Source: Paenibacillus_AR mesotrionivorans
Lineage (GTDB): Bacteria > Bacillota > Bacilli > Paenibacillales > NBRC-103111
Direction: 5' to 3'
DNA length: 64,000 bases
NCBI RefSeq assembly: GCF_046098205.1
Contig: NZ_JBJURJ010000007.1
Coordinates: 62,001-126,000 of the forward strand
Shown here: positions 25,013-32,507 of the stretch, one piece after another
Numbering within the stretch: the stretch's first letter is position 1
Layout of the letters: the number at the start of each line of letters is the position of its first letter
The notes under the pieces: model-generated
Told to the model about the DNA's origin: nothing
Database searches by the model: none
What the model saw: the letters and a program-made list of their open reading frames with translations, nothing else
Made by a program: the position numbers and the translations under genes

Positions 25013-25252
25013 ATGTTAAACAATAAACTCCGGGAAACAAGGCAGGCTGTGGGGATGTCAGTTAGTGAGTTGGCACGTAGAGCCAATACAACAAGGCAAA
25101 CTATTACTAACATTGAACTTCATGGCTCTGAGCCATCGGGGTTACTTGTTATAACTATAAGTGAAGCCCTCAAAAAAGACCCAAGGGATATTTTTTTTAA
25201 GAGTGTTGTAGCACATGTTGAACAAAATGGATCTTCTACGGCATATGCATAA
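25013..25252 (+). CDS. Small XRE-family HTH regulator
   Basis: The 79-residue protein is almost only a helix-turn-helix (NKLRETRQAVGMSVSELARRANTTRQTITNIELHGSEPS), of the Cro-like or YgzD-like small XRE class. AAAGGAGGTG precedes the ATG. It opens a short plus-strand operon with the 37-residue gene that follows. It probably counteracts, or is controlled by, the divergent XRE regulator. Confidence 0.8.
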   Translation: MLNNKLRETRQAVGMSVSELARRANTTRQTITNIELHGSEPSGLLVITISEALKKDPRDIFFKSVVAHVEQNGSSTAYA

Positions 25253-25265
25253 GGGAGGAAATAGA

Positions 25266-25379
25266 ATGAACAAGGTAATCATAAAATCATCCCAATTTCC
25301 CCGGGAGTTACTGGAAAGGGCATTTCGGGAAATTGAGGCCAAAAAAGCTGATTCCCTGAAGCAGACGAAAGGTGCTTAG
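25266..25379 (+). CDS. Small hypothetical protein
   Basis: The 37-residue frame (MNKVIIKSSQFPRELLERAF...) has GGGAGG at good spacing and follows the XRE gene by 13 bases. It is helical and basic/acidic with no membrane segment. After it, 25380-25632 has no clear gene: a 25-codon frame at about 25426 and a weak hairpin GAGC..TCGA/TCGAAGCTC near 25460 are the only features. Confidence 0.5.
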   Translation: MNKVIIKSSQFPRELLERAFREIEAKKADSLKQTKGA

Positions 25380-25632
25380 CAAAAAGTTAGCTGGGTTCAA
25401 ATATTGGTATTAGGGAGTCAACAAGATGAAGAAATCCAGTCACTTGGTCATAGAAAAAGAGCATCGACGGCAATCGAAGCTCTCCTTTTGGGCAAATCTA
25501 TAATAGACTCTCGTACCTCTATTATATGGTTTTCCCCCCAAAGATACAATCCCATATCCCCTTTTCTTTACCTTTAATTATTCCCATTCTAAAATTACTC
25601 TTTTGAAAATTAAATACTTAGGAGATGCTTAT

Positions 25633-26802
25633 ATGCAAATTAAGCGTTGGGTTAGTGATTTTGGTAACTCCATGTGCCAGCACATGGTAGACGGCCTGTA
25701 TTTTGAGCTGCCTTCAGCTATAGCAGAGCTTACTGCTTCGGAAGCGGATGGTTTGTTCAGTGAGGCAATTAGTGAGGAGAAGCTGCTTAAGAATCTTCTG
25801 ATAAAGGTATCCATGGACGGAGCTGAACGCTATTTCAAAGTGGGAGAGAAAGCGCAAGGATATGCCCTTGCCAATGCCCATATTGATCGGCTGCATGATA
25901 AGAGTGAATCCCTAACAGTCATGATTACCTGGTTGGCTAGTATTGCATACTTTCAAGCCAAGAAGCAGCCAGGGAGTAAGGAGCAAGAAAACGTACATAT
26001 CGATTATTTCCTTACCCTTTTACCGGTATGGCTAGTAAAAAGGGCAGATCGTTTTGCATCGGCGCTCCGGAAGATGGCAGATCGCTTCGTTGGAGAGCAT
26101 CAGGTTACGTTGTTGACACCCGGATGGGAGCGAGAGATCACCGTTGTAGTTAAAGATACGGTATGCCGAGTGGAGGGCGAGACTGCGCGGTTTGCACTTA
26201 AATATGATTTGGAACTGAATTTGCGTGAAGAAGCTGATGTGTTTAAAGACGCTTACGCCGTCATCAATGACTTGGGGGGTCAATCCCAGGATTTAAGTAA
26301 ATTGCCCCCAGGCTTAGGTATGGCACAGGATAAAGACGATTTTGCCTCCAGCACGGATCAGAGTTACCTGCACACACTGGAGCTACTGCGGACAAGTAAG
26401 CTGATGACTCACTTCACCGATGTTAGGGCGCTGGAAGCTTTCATACTGGAGCATGTACGGAAGCGTGAATATATCTACATGGACCCCACAACCCAGGAAA
26501 AAACCAATTTCTCTGAATGCATCAACCGCACTCTCCATAACTTTGCAAAGGTTGCCATGCAGAAATCGCTCCATGCCTTCCAATTTGCGCATGGTCAGAA
26601 GGTGTACTTTGTACACATTGGTGGAGTTAACCAAGTGTTGCAAGGATACATGCAAGAATACCTGGACAAGACACTGGGAAAGGAGATTGCCAGTCAATAT
26701 CATATTTTCCCGGAGGACAGCCGGAAGCTGAATCTCTATGCTGGCGAAATTGTGGCAAAGAGTGAGTTGAAGCGTCGAGAGAAGGCGAAGGCAGATGCTT
26801 AA
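25633..26802 (+). CDS. Actin-like ParM/Alp-type partition ATPase
   Basis: The 389-residue protein matches the plasmid-segregation actin family (ParM/Alp7A): phosphate-1 loop SDFGNS near residue 9, SDFGNS-to-PSAIAELT spacing, KVGEKA, and a C-terminal QGYMQEYLDKTL...FPEDSRKLNLYAGE region. It would form filaments that push DNA copies apart. ATG 25633 has TTAGGAG upstream; the longer frame start would precede this RBS. The next gene overlaps by eight bases and looks like the matching adaptor. Presence of a partition system implies a low-copy plasmid-like stage for this element. Confidence 0.78.
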   Translation: MQIKRWVSDFGNSMCQHMVDGLYFELPSAIAELTASEADGLFSEAISEEKLLKNLLIKVSMDGAERYFKVGEKAQGYALANAHIDRLHDKSESLTVMITWLASIAYFQAKKQPGSKEQENVHIDYFLTLLPVWLVKRADRFASALRKMADRFVGEHQVTLLTPGWEREITVVVKDTVCRVEGETARFALKYDLELNLREEADVFKDAYAVINDLGGQSQDLSKLPPGLGMAQDKDDFASSTDQSYLHTLELLRTSKLMTHFTDVRALEAFILEHVRKREYIYMDPTTQEKTNFSECINRTLHNFAKVAMQKSLHAFQFAHGQKVYFVHIGGVNQVLQGYMQEYLDKTLGKEIASQYHIFPEDSRKLNLYAGEIVAKSELKRREKAKADA

Positions 26803-27127
26803 GCGTCAACAATTTACCATTAGCCCGGAATTGTACGATGAAAAAGTCTATACGTATCTGGATCATCTCTCGAGGTCCCGTAAGCTATCCAAAAAGGTAA
26901 GTGAATGGGCAGCCAATGATTTAAAGGGTACGACTCGCTCTTGTTCCTGTGAGTCGATGAGGCAGGAGCTCCAAGAAATCAAAGAGATGCTTTACGCATC
27001 TCTAACGCGAGGAAGGCTTTGGGATCCGTACGAAATTCCCAAGGAGATCAAATCGGATTTGCTCCAGGTCTCCACGGATACTGTCGTTCAGGTATTAGAT
27101 GAAGATTTGGATTACAAAAATTTATAG
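26795..27127 (+). CDS. ParR-like adaptor of the actin-type partition system
   Basis: The 110-residue protein starts KRQQFTISPELYDEKVYTYLDHLSRSRKLSKKVSEWAAND, consistent with a ribbon-helix-helix DNA-binding N-terminus. A charged C-terminal tail follows that could contact the filament. It overlaps the actin-like gene by eight bases, as parR does with parM. The cognate centromere would be direct repeats near this operon, which I could not identify. Assignment rests on position and fold pattern. Confidence 0.6.
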   Translation: MLKRQQFTISPELYDEKVYTYLDHLSRSRKLSKKVSEWAANDLKGTTRSCSCESMRQELQEIKEMLYASLTRGRLWDPYEIPKEIKSDLLQVSTDTVVQVLDEDLDYKNL

Positions 27128-27138
27128 GAGGAATTCGT

Positions 27139-27294
27139 ATGTGGCAATTAACCTATCATGGCAAAAGGTACGGTATTCGGTATGAATCGTTCGATGAAGT
27201 ATTTAAGGCGTTTATGAGATTGCGCCACTGTTTTTTCGGACTTTATTGGCAGGCTGTACCGCAAGAGGGTATTGAACCGCCTGCAGCTTGTTAG
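27139..27294 (+). CDS. Small hypothetical protein
   Basis: The 51-residue frame (MWQLTYHGKRYGIRYESFDEVFKAFMRLRHC...) has TAGGAGG nine bases before the ATG. It is aromatic-rich with no membrane helix. It is part of a dense run of small genes with strong RBSs typical of plasmids and phages. Confidence 0.55.
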   Translation: MWQLTYHGKRYGIRYESFDEVFKAFMRLRHCFFGLYWQAVPQEGIEPPAAC

Positions 27295-27303
27295 GAGGAC
27301 AAC

Positions 27304-27699
27304 ATGAAGCTTCATAACATTTTAGCATTGCCGATTGGGCCAATTATGGATGAGGAGATCCAGGAGTGTATTAACATTCTCACTGGGGACGTTAGTGATC
27401 CTAAGCCATACTCTAGCAATCTGGATGCGGCTTTGGATCTAAGGCAGCTGCTTAATACCATATGCGTCGAAGTTAATTTGACGAAGTTGGCGACAATGCC
27501 TGCTGGCTTCGATGAGTATTGCCGAATCTCTGAACTGGACGATAGCGGTAAAAGGAAGGTATCTGTCGTAGGATCCACCATTCCGGAAGCTTTAGGTAGG
27601 ACGTTTCTACTTTACCATTACGAATATTATGGGGAGCACTTACCGATTTCCTATCAGGAAATGATACAAACGACCAACGGCAACAATATGATTCACTAG
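27304..27699 (+). CDS. Phage ABA-sandwich-like small protein
   Basis: The 131-residue product loosely fits the phage ABA-sandwich family: PYSSNLDAALDLRQLLN followed by a strand pair and VVGSTIPEALGRTFLLYHYEYY, where family members have YSTDIxAAxxV and PxAIxRAxL. That family is common in small phage and plasmid genes of unknown role. TTAGGAGGACAAC precedes the ATG. Structured RNA motif 1 begins just after its stop. Confidence 0.5.
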   Translation: MKLHNILALPIGPIMDEEIQECINILTGDVSDPKPYSSNLDAALDLRQLLNTICVEVNLTKLATMPAGFDEYCRISELDDSGKRKVSVVGSTIPEALGRTFLLYHYEYYGEHLPISYQEMIQTTNGNNMIH

Positions 27700-27701
27700 C
27701 A

Positions 27702-27766
27702 GCCGAAAGGCCCCATATAGGGGTCTCGTAAGGGGTTTACCTCCCTTGCCTGAAGATGGCAGGTTA
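27702..27766 (+). ncRNA. Structured RNA motif, copy 1 (hairpin plus pseudoknot)
   Basis: GCCGAAA is followed by hairpin GGCCCC/GGGGTC (loop ATATA), then an H-type pseudoknot: GTAAGG (27728) with CCTTGC (27744), interleaved with TTACCT (27737) and AGGTTA (27761). A second copy at 28471 keeps all unpaired bases and changes paired ones compensatorily. It lies upstream of the small gene at 27814. I do not recognise the family. Confidence 0.65.
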
Positions 27767-27813
27767 TGTGATGAAATTTACACAAAATGCGGAGAAGAAA
27801 GGAGATCAGAAAG

Positions 27814-27930
27814 ATGACCAAGCAAATGAACCAAGTGGATGGTTATGAACGTTTGAGTCCGGAGCAACAAAAAAACCTGGAGTCAACGTATCGTTTCCAT
27901 CTGGAAGCGATGGGGGAGATGTCCGTGTAA
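27814..27930 (+). CDS. Small protein with candidate -1 frameshift extension
   Basis: The 0-frame product has 38 residues (MTKQMNQVDGYERLSPEQQKN...), with AAAGGAG upstream. It contains the canonical slippery heptamer A-AAA-AAC at 27870-27876 in the correct phase. The -1 frame stays open from there to TGA at 28041-28043, encoding a plausible tail (VRYSLERIREVRWNSRKQC, then VNGDWWHYLNN) without any start codon of its own. Either programmed frameshifting, a decayed gene, or a sequence error at the A7 run would explain this. Confidence 0.5.
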   Translation: MTKQMNQVDGYERLSPEQQKNLESTYRFHLEAMGEMSV

Positions 27931-28050
27931 GGTACAGCCTGGAGAGGATTCGGGAAGTACGTTGGAACTCCCGTAAGCAATGCGTTGAAATATTTTTTGT
28001 GAATGGAGATTGGTGGCATTACCTGAACAATACATGGTGGTGAATGCGGA

Positions 28051-28374
28051 ATGCTGGATCCAATACAGGAGAGTCTAGAGCAGATACATGCAATTCAGGC
28101 AGTCAACTTCATCTGTATGTATGGTTATTCTTGGCTGATTAATACCAACATGCCATCGAACTATAACATTGACGGCATGATCACACTGGCCAAGAGTATA
28201 GCCGATCAACGCGGCCTTAAACTTATCATGAAGGTTACCCCAGTGCCAGGCTATATCGAGCTTATTGCAGAGGAGGGATGGGTAGGTGATACAGCAAGAA
28301 CTGAAGGAGCATGCCAAGCGGATCGAGATATTACAGAACATCGAACCAGGAAAATTGCAGACGCAGCGAGTTAA
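28051..28374 (+). CDS. Hypothetical protein
   Basis: The 107-residue frame (MLDPIQESLEQIHAIQAVNFICMYGYSWLI...) is convincing up to about residue 77. The last 30 residues overlap the next gene in another frame and look like its shadow. No recognisable domain. Confidence 0.4.
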   Translation: MLDPIQESLEQIHAIQAVNFICMYGYSWLINTNMPSNYNIDGMITLAKSIADQRGLKLIMKVTPVPGYIELIAEEGWVGDTARTEGACQADRDITEHRTRKIADAAS

Positions 28375-28468
28375 GGACCTAATTAAGGCTTACGGTGATG
28401 GAGAAATAAGTGCAGACGATCTACGGCAGTTTACCAGTCTTGATCCGGACAATCTCCCGGATGTATAG
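28286..28468 (+). CDS. Small helical hypothetical protein
   Basis: The 60-residue product starts at GTG 28286, nine bases after GAGGAGG. It reads MIQQELKEHAKRIEILQNI followed by KLQTQRVKDLIKAYGDGEIS. It overlaps the previous frame by 89 bases and ends two bases before RNA motif copy 2. Function unknown. Confidence 0.5.
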   Translation: MIQQELKEHAKRIEILQNIEPGKLQTQRVKDLIKAYGDGEISADDLRQFTSLDPDNLPDV

Positions 28469-28470
28469 AA

Positions 28471-28534
28471 GCCGAAACACCCGGCACCGGGTGTCGTAAG
28501 GATCTAGCCTCCCTTACCTGAAGATGGCAGGCTA
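28471..28534 (+). ncRNA. Structured RNA motif, copy 2 (hairpin plus pseudoknot)
   Basis: GCCGAAA is followed by hairpin CACCCG/CGGGTG (loop GCAC) and the interleaved stems GTAAGG/CCTTAC (28496/28512) and TAGCCT/AGGCTA (28505/28529), all perfectly paired. Compared with copy 1, the first stem is almost entirely different in sequence yet still pairs. It lies 21 bases upstream of the small gene at 28555. Confidence 0.65.
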
Positions 28535-28554
28535 AATAAAAACGGGGGTGTTAT

Positions 28555-28770
28555 ATGCATATGGATGAACAGCTGCGGCGCCTTGAAAAGTATGTACAGA
28601 AATTTGTGCAGTTGGACGGTATGCGTAGTAATTTAGCAGTTGATTCAGATATTGCAAAACTAATGACCGAAATGGAGAGGGATTTTCAAATTGCGCAGAT
28701 CGCCAATAACAATCATGTACATTCAGAAGTCATGAAGTTTTATCGGGTATTATCTAATGCGCGGAGCTAA
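28555..28770 (+). CDS. Small helical hypothetical protein
   Basis: The 71-residue protein (MHMDEQLRRLEKYVQKFVQLDG...) is predicted all-helical and charged, possibly coiled coil. It lies directly after structured RNA copy 2, with a G-rich leader (CGGGGGTG). ATG 28561 is an alternative start. Function unknown. Confidence 0.5.
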   Translation: MHMDEQLRRLEKYVQKFVQLDGMRSNLAVDSDIAKLMTEMERDFQIAQIANNNHVHSEVMKFYRVLSNARS

Positions 28771-28788
28771 CGAAAGGGAGGTTTTTAA

Positions 28789-29016
28789 TTGGACATTAAG
28801 AAGGCACTTGAGGCACAAATAAAGGCGTTAGCTGCAGGCATTAAGGATGTTAAATGTCCATGCTGCGGTGAGACGACAAGCACCGGTTCGGAAGTCAATG
28901 ATCCTGAAGATGATTCACGAGGCATTGTAACGTGTGAAATTAATGGCTGTGAGTTTTACATAATAGAGTATACAGATGGATCCACGACTTTAGAGCCAAG
29001 AAGATGCATGAATTGA
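28789..29016 (+). CDS. Small zinc-ribbon-like protein
   Basis: The 75-residue product starts at TTG 28789 after GGGAGG. It contains CPCCGE and a later TCEINGCEF, four or five Cys in a pattern suggesting a zinc ribbon. Role unknown; common type in phage and plasmid gene clusters. Confidence 0.5.
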   Translation: MDIKKALEAQIKALAAGIKDVKCPCCGETTSTGSEVNDPEDDSRGIVTCEINGCEFYIIEYTDGSTTLEPRRCMN

Positions 29017-29048
29017 AATGCGGGTATATTCCGAAGGAGTGAATTACC

Positions 29049-29234
29049 TTGGATTTTTCCAGTTTGGAAAAAACAGTAATCTGTACTGCCCTTGAAAATG
29101 ATTTGTCGCGGCGTGAAGAGCTGGTAGAAAGGATTCAAAATTGGCCGGATGACGAGCCTCGTAAAGCGACCTTACTTCAAAATGCAATAAAGCAGCTTGC
29201 CGCTGCACGTAGCGCATATAAAAAGCTTCAATAG
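29049..29234 (+). CDS. Small helical hypothetical protein
   Basis: The 61-residue product starts at TTG 29049, preceded by GAAGGAG. It is a helical charged protein (LENDLSRREELVERIQNW, then LLQNAIKQLAAARSAYKKLQ). No recognisable family. Confidence 0.45.
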   Translation: MDFSSLEKTVICTALENDLSRREELVERIQNWPDDEPRKATLLQNAIKQLAAARSAYKKLQ

Positions 29235-29308
29235 TTGAACAGACAACGAGTAGCGACCGTAGAATGGCCGAATTGAATAGTTCAATAACCACCGGAGGAA
29301 CTAAAACT

Positions 29309-29491
29309 ATGGCAAACAGTGAAGCGAAATTGAGTAGCAAGCCAGATTCAAGAGGAAAATGGTTTTATGATTGCGCAGAATGCACAAAGGGCGGTAACGG
29401 AGATAAAAGTTGTGGAGCTGGATCAGCAGTAAAGAAGGTTAGGATGGGTGGCTGCTTTCTTGGTGAATTGCTTCCAAAATATATTAAATGA
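29309..29491 (+). CDS. Small Cys-containing hypothetical protein
   Basis: The 60-residue product, start ATG 29309 with GGAGG upstream, has four Cys spread as DCAECTKGG, KSCGAG and GGCFLG, possibly metal binding. A longer in-frame start at 29264 lacks an RBS. Function unknown. Confidence 0.45.
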   Translation: MANSEAKLSSKPDSRGKWFYDCAECTKGGNGDKSCGAGSAVKKVRMGGCFLGELLPKYIK

Positions 29492-29515
29492 CTGAGATAA
29501 GGGAGGGGGGATTTC

Positions 29516-30253
29516 ATGATCATAACCGGAGATTGCCTGAAGGTTATGCCGCAGATCAGGACAGGGTCAATAGATATGATCTTTTGTGACCTACCCTATG
29601 GCACAACGCGCAGCCCATGGGATATGATCATCCCCTTTGAACAACTATGGGAGCAATACGGGCGTATCATTAAGCCGAATGGAGCTATTGTTCTATTCGC
29701 AAAGCCTCCCTTTGACAAAATCCTGTACAACAGCAAACCGGAATTGTACCGCTACGACTGGGTATGGGAAAAAAACAAGGCCAGCGGACACCTTAATGCC
29801 GGGCACATGCCCATGCAGGCCCATGAGCTGCTGATGGTCTTTTATAAAGAGCAGCCGACCTATAACCCGCAAATGTCACAGGGGCACAAACCCATGAATG
29901 TAGCTACAAGTAATCATAACTCAACAACGGTATATGGCAGCGGTGTAAATTGGGCCACAGAGGCTGGTAGGACGGATCGGCATCCGCGTAGCGTATTACA
30001 CTTCCCGGTTGTCAATAACGATGACCCGGAGCGCATACACCCCAATCAAAAGCCGGTTCCGCTATGCGAATACATGATCCGCACCTACACCAACAAAGGG
30101 GACACGGTACTGGATAATTGTTCTGGCAGTGCCTCTATCTCCCTGGCAGCACTCAGGACCGGGAGAACCCCGATAGCCATTGAAAAGGATGTAGACATGG
30201 CTCGGAAGTCTGAATTACGTCTTTCCTGCTATCAGCAGGTGATGGACATTTAG
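29516..30253 (+). CDS. DNA methyltransferase (beta-class, N6-adenine or N4-cytosine)
   Basis: The 245-residue amino-methyltransferase has catalytic motif IV as DLPY (residues 25-28, the usual form being DPPY) near the N-terminus and the AdoMet-binding motif I (DNCSGSAS) near the C-terminus, the order of beta-class enzymes. The RIHPNQKPVPLCEYMI block is typical. No restriction endonuclease is adjacent, so it is an orphan that could protect the element from host restriction. AAGGGAGGGGGG precedes the ATG. Confidence 0.9.
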   Translation: MIITGDCLKVMPQIRTGSIDMIFCDLPYGTTRSPWDMIIPFEQLWEQYGRIIKPNGAIVLFAKPPFDKILYNSKPELYRYDWVWEKNKASGHLNAGHMPMQAHELLMVFYKEQPTYNPQMSQGHKPMNVATSNHNSTTVYGSGVNWATEAGRTDRHPRSVLHFPVVNNDDPERIHPNQKPVPLCEYMIRTYTNKGDTVLDNCSGSASISLAALRTGRTPIAIEKDVDMARKSELRLSCYQQVMDI

Positions 30254-30294
30254 CATGTTGACGCAAACAGCGAAGTAAAAAGGAGGTTGATAGC

Positions 30295-30384
30295 ATGGAA
30301 GGCGTGATTGTAATCCTGGTATGTTTTATCGCAAGCGGAGCGGTTATGGTTGCAGTCCGGAAGGGAATGAAATGGTGGCCGTGA
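30295..30384 (+). CDS. Tiny single-pass membrane protein
   Basis: The 29-residue frame (MEGVIVILVCFIASGAVMVA plus a basic end, VRKGMKWWP) has AAAGGAGG with ideal spacing. One transmembrane helix with a positive C-terminal flank. Too short for family assignment. Confidence 0.5.
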   Translation: MEGVIVILVCFIASGAVMVAVRKGMKWWP

Positions 30385-30411
30385 AACGAACAAAATGAAT
30401 AGGCGGTGTCC

Positions 30412-30570
30412 ATGGTGGGGAAAAGGGCTGAACTGCATGAGAAAATCAAATTACTGAACGCGCGGGTCGAAGAAGCAAAAGTCGAAAGGGACACGTGGGA
30501 GCAAACAGTCTACAGGTTAGAAAGAGAATTGTATAAGCTCGAAGTTGAGCTAGACGATACAAGCCATTAA
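30412..30570 (+). CDS. Small coiled-coil protein
   Basis: The 52-residue frame (KRAELHEKIKLLNARVEEAK, then RDTWEQTVYRLERELYKLEVE) shows continuous heptad spacing and is very likely a coiled coil. The RBS is weak (GGCGG). Function unknown. Confidence 0.45.
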   Translation: MVGKRAELHEKIKLLNARVEEAKVERDTWEQTVYRLERELYKLEVELDDTSH

Positions 30571-30698
30571 CGCGCAGTTCGTAGTGCTTCAAGCCGGTTG
30601 CCGGAATCATCGTGAGCTAGGCCTCTCGAAACCTTAAGGGTTGGACGGTAAACGGAGAATCTAAGTAGCACCGCGATAACGCCGGGAGGCAAACCTAA
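30571..30698 (+). ncRNA. Candidate structured leader RNA
   Basis: This 128-base gap shows several potential stems: AACC-TTAA-GGGTT, GCCTC (near 30622) with GAGGC (near 30686), and a closing GTGCT/AGCAC pair (near 30588 and 30668). It sits immediately upstream of the zinc-finger-like gene at 30741. Pairing is suggestive only; no homologous copy is in the window. Confidence 0.3.
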
Positions 30699-30740
30699 TT
30701 GACACAAACTGCGAACCAAAATGAATCGGAGGAGTCCATC

Positions 30741-31022
30741 ATGGAAACGAAGCGTTGTCCGAAATGCGGCAAACAGATTCTTGAAGTAACTGAAGAATTA
30801 AAACGGCTTCAAGGCATCCAGCAGGGAATTGAATGGATTAAGTATGACCGGAATAGCAGTTCAATAGAAAGCCATGTAAATCATCTAGTTACGGATGGTC
30901 AATCAGTGCGAGTTGCACAACACGCCAAGAATTTGAAAAGCCAGGGCTACGGTTGGCACGAAGGAAGAAAGCCTTTGAAGTATTCTGTTACATATTGGGC
31001 AAAAATCAATTTCCCTCTATGA
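30741..31022 (+). CDS. Small protein with N-terminal zinc-finger motif
   Basis: The 93-residue product begins METKRCPKCGKQILEV (one CPxCG knuckle), followed by a helical part ending in aromatic residues. ATG 30741 is preceded by GGAGGAG. A TTG at 30699 with GGGAGG nine bases upstream is an equally possible start that adds 14 residues. Function unknown. Confidence 0.45.
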   Translation: METKRCPKCGKQILEVTEELKRLQGIQQGIEWIKYDRNSSSIESHVNHLVTDGQSVRVAQHAKNLKSQGYGWHEGRKPLKYSVTYWAKINFPL

Positions 31023-31053
31023 ACAAAGATAAGACGCAAACTGACTAGGAAGG

Positions 31054-31389
31054 ATGATTAAATTGCCTAATGCAAAGGGATGGTTAACAAAAGAAGAGGC
31101 AAAGGCCACAGGGCTACCCCTCTTTATCAAGACGGACAGCACAAAGCCTGGGAGATGGACACAAGAGCCATACGGTCATGCTGTATTGCTCACTAAAACA
31201 CGCTGCGTTGCACTAAAAATGCCTACGCTTGATAGCGGTAGAGAGGCAGCCGTTGCCTATCGTTATGCGCAGGGTGCATCCAGTAGTTACCGTTACGTGC
31301 CGCTGTATGATCGTACAAGTGTTTTTGAGTCAGGAGAGTTGCCGTATAGCATCTTGCAAGATGGTGAGATCATGGGCAACAAAATTTAG
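31054..31389 (+). CDS. Hypothetical protein
   Basis: The 111-residue product (LPNAKGWLTKEEAKATGLPLF..., ending LPYSILQDGEIMGNKI) is of unknown family. The start could be ATG 31054, which abuts AGGAAGG, or TTG 31063 with better spacing. Typical small-gene cargo of this region. Confidence 0.45.
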   Translation: MIKLPNAKGWLTKEEAKATGLPLFIKTDSTKPGRWTQEPYGHAVLLTKTRCVALKMPTLDSGREAAVAYRYAQGASSSYRYVPLYDRTSVFESGELPYSILQDGEIMGNKI

Positions 31390-31422
31390 TTCACAACGTA
31401 AATGCGAAGGAGGTAAACACTA

Positions 31423-31647
31423 TTGATCCCACATTACATTAAAGAGGCACTTATCGTATCTGCTAGATGTCATCAAGAGGCTAGAGAAAAGCAGCAGCTC
31501 ATTGAAAAGTGGATGGAATCAAATTTTGGCGAAGATGCAGTGAATGACGATAGAATCCGTGACATTATTGTTGGTTCTGTAGAGCTAAGCAATAACCCGA
31601 TATCAGCGATCAAAGAAATCGAATCAATTTTAGAAACGGATTATTAG
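31423..31647 (+). CDS. Small hypothetical protein
   Basis: The 74-residue product starts at TTG 31423 after GAAGGAGG. It is acidic and helical (IKEALIVSARCHQEAREKQQ, then an acidic stretch FGEDAVNDDRIRDIIVG). No domain recognised. Confidence 0.5.
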   Translation: MIPHYIKEALIVSARCHQEAREKQQLIEKWMESNFGEDAVNDDRIRDIIVGSVELSNNPISAIKEIESILETDY

Positions 31648-31697
31648 TTTACAGTTCTACGAAGCAAACCTTGTAAAGAGGGAGGAGGGGCTTTAGA

Positions 31698-31802
31698 ATG
31701 TCCCCCAAAATAATCATTTATAGCATGATTATTACAGCATTCTTCGGTGTAATGGTTTGGGCTTTCATCCAAAATGTTAGAGATCAAAAAAACGACGACT
31801 AA
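31698..31802 (+). CDS. Tiny single-pass membrane protein
   Basis: The 34-residue frame (MSPKIIIYSMIITAFFGVMV, then a polar tail, QNVRDQKNDD) has GGAGGAGGGG upstream. One membrane helix and an acidic/polar tail; function unknown. Confidence 0.5.
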   Translation: MSPKIIIYSMIITAFFGVMVWAFIQNVRDQKNDD

Positions 31803-31841
31803 AATCCGGACGCTTCTAAAAAAGAGGAAGGAGACAACCAT

Positions 31842-32480
31842 ATGCGAATCCAAGTAACCGCCACTAATATTGAGCATGTTCCCTTGCCAAGCCTGCTGCA
31901 ACGGGCAAAGGCTATTCAGAAAAAAAAGGAGAATGTATCTCAAGATGAGTTAACAGAGCTGGAGCTCATTCAGAAACATATTGTGACCAGGGATTGTGGA
32001 ATTTTGGCAGAACAGTTGGAACTGGATCTGCCGCGGCCAAAACGTGAGCAATACGTGTCGATTGTAGTCGAAAAACTGCAGCACTTAAATTATTACAAAC
32101 GGCAAGTAAGGGAGATCGATGAAAATCTAAAACGTCCCCGGCTGAATGTCAGATTCCCCTCCAGCAGGGTCATGGAGCCTGTTCATCATAAAACAACCCC
32201 TGCAGGCAGCAGTATTGAGGTGGCTGTGGTAGAGGCCGAGAAGGAAGTCCACAGGCTTAAGGACCTGAAACAAGAACTTGAGGCCATTATTAATCCCCTA
32301 GAACGAGCGCTCCAATTTCTTAAGCCGGAGGAACGTCAGCTCGTGGAAAAACGGTTCTTGCAGCAGTCAGGAAAAACAGATATCCAGGTCATGATGAGTA
32401 TGGAAATTGGACGCCAAAAATATTACCAACTCAAAAGCACGGCATTAATAAAAATTGCGGAGTCATTACATATCATCTGA
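31842..32480 (+). CDS. ArpU/RinA-like transcriptional regulator
   Basis: The 212-residue protein ends with the ArpU-type sigma-70 region-4-like pattern LERALQFLKPEERQLVEKRF, QVMMSMEIGRQKYYQLKSTALIKIAESL, preceded by a coiled coil. In phages and plasmids such proteins activate late or structural operons. It lies upstream of the transfer region, whose operons share an unusual promoter box, and is thus a candidate activator. GAAGGAG precedes the ATG. Confidence 0.7.
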   Translation: MRIQVTATNIEHVPLPSLLQRAKAIQKKKENVSQDELTELELIQKHIVTRDCGILAEQLELDLPRPKREQYVSIVVEKLQHLNYYKRQVREIDENLKRPRLNVRFPSSRVMEPVHHKTTPAGSSIEVAVVEAEKEVHRLKDLKQELEAIINPLERALQFLKPEERQLVEKRFLQQSGKTDIQVMMSMEIGRQKYYQLKSTALIKIAESLHII

Positions 32481-32507
32481 GAATGTGCGATAGGAGGTGT
32501 CTATCCG

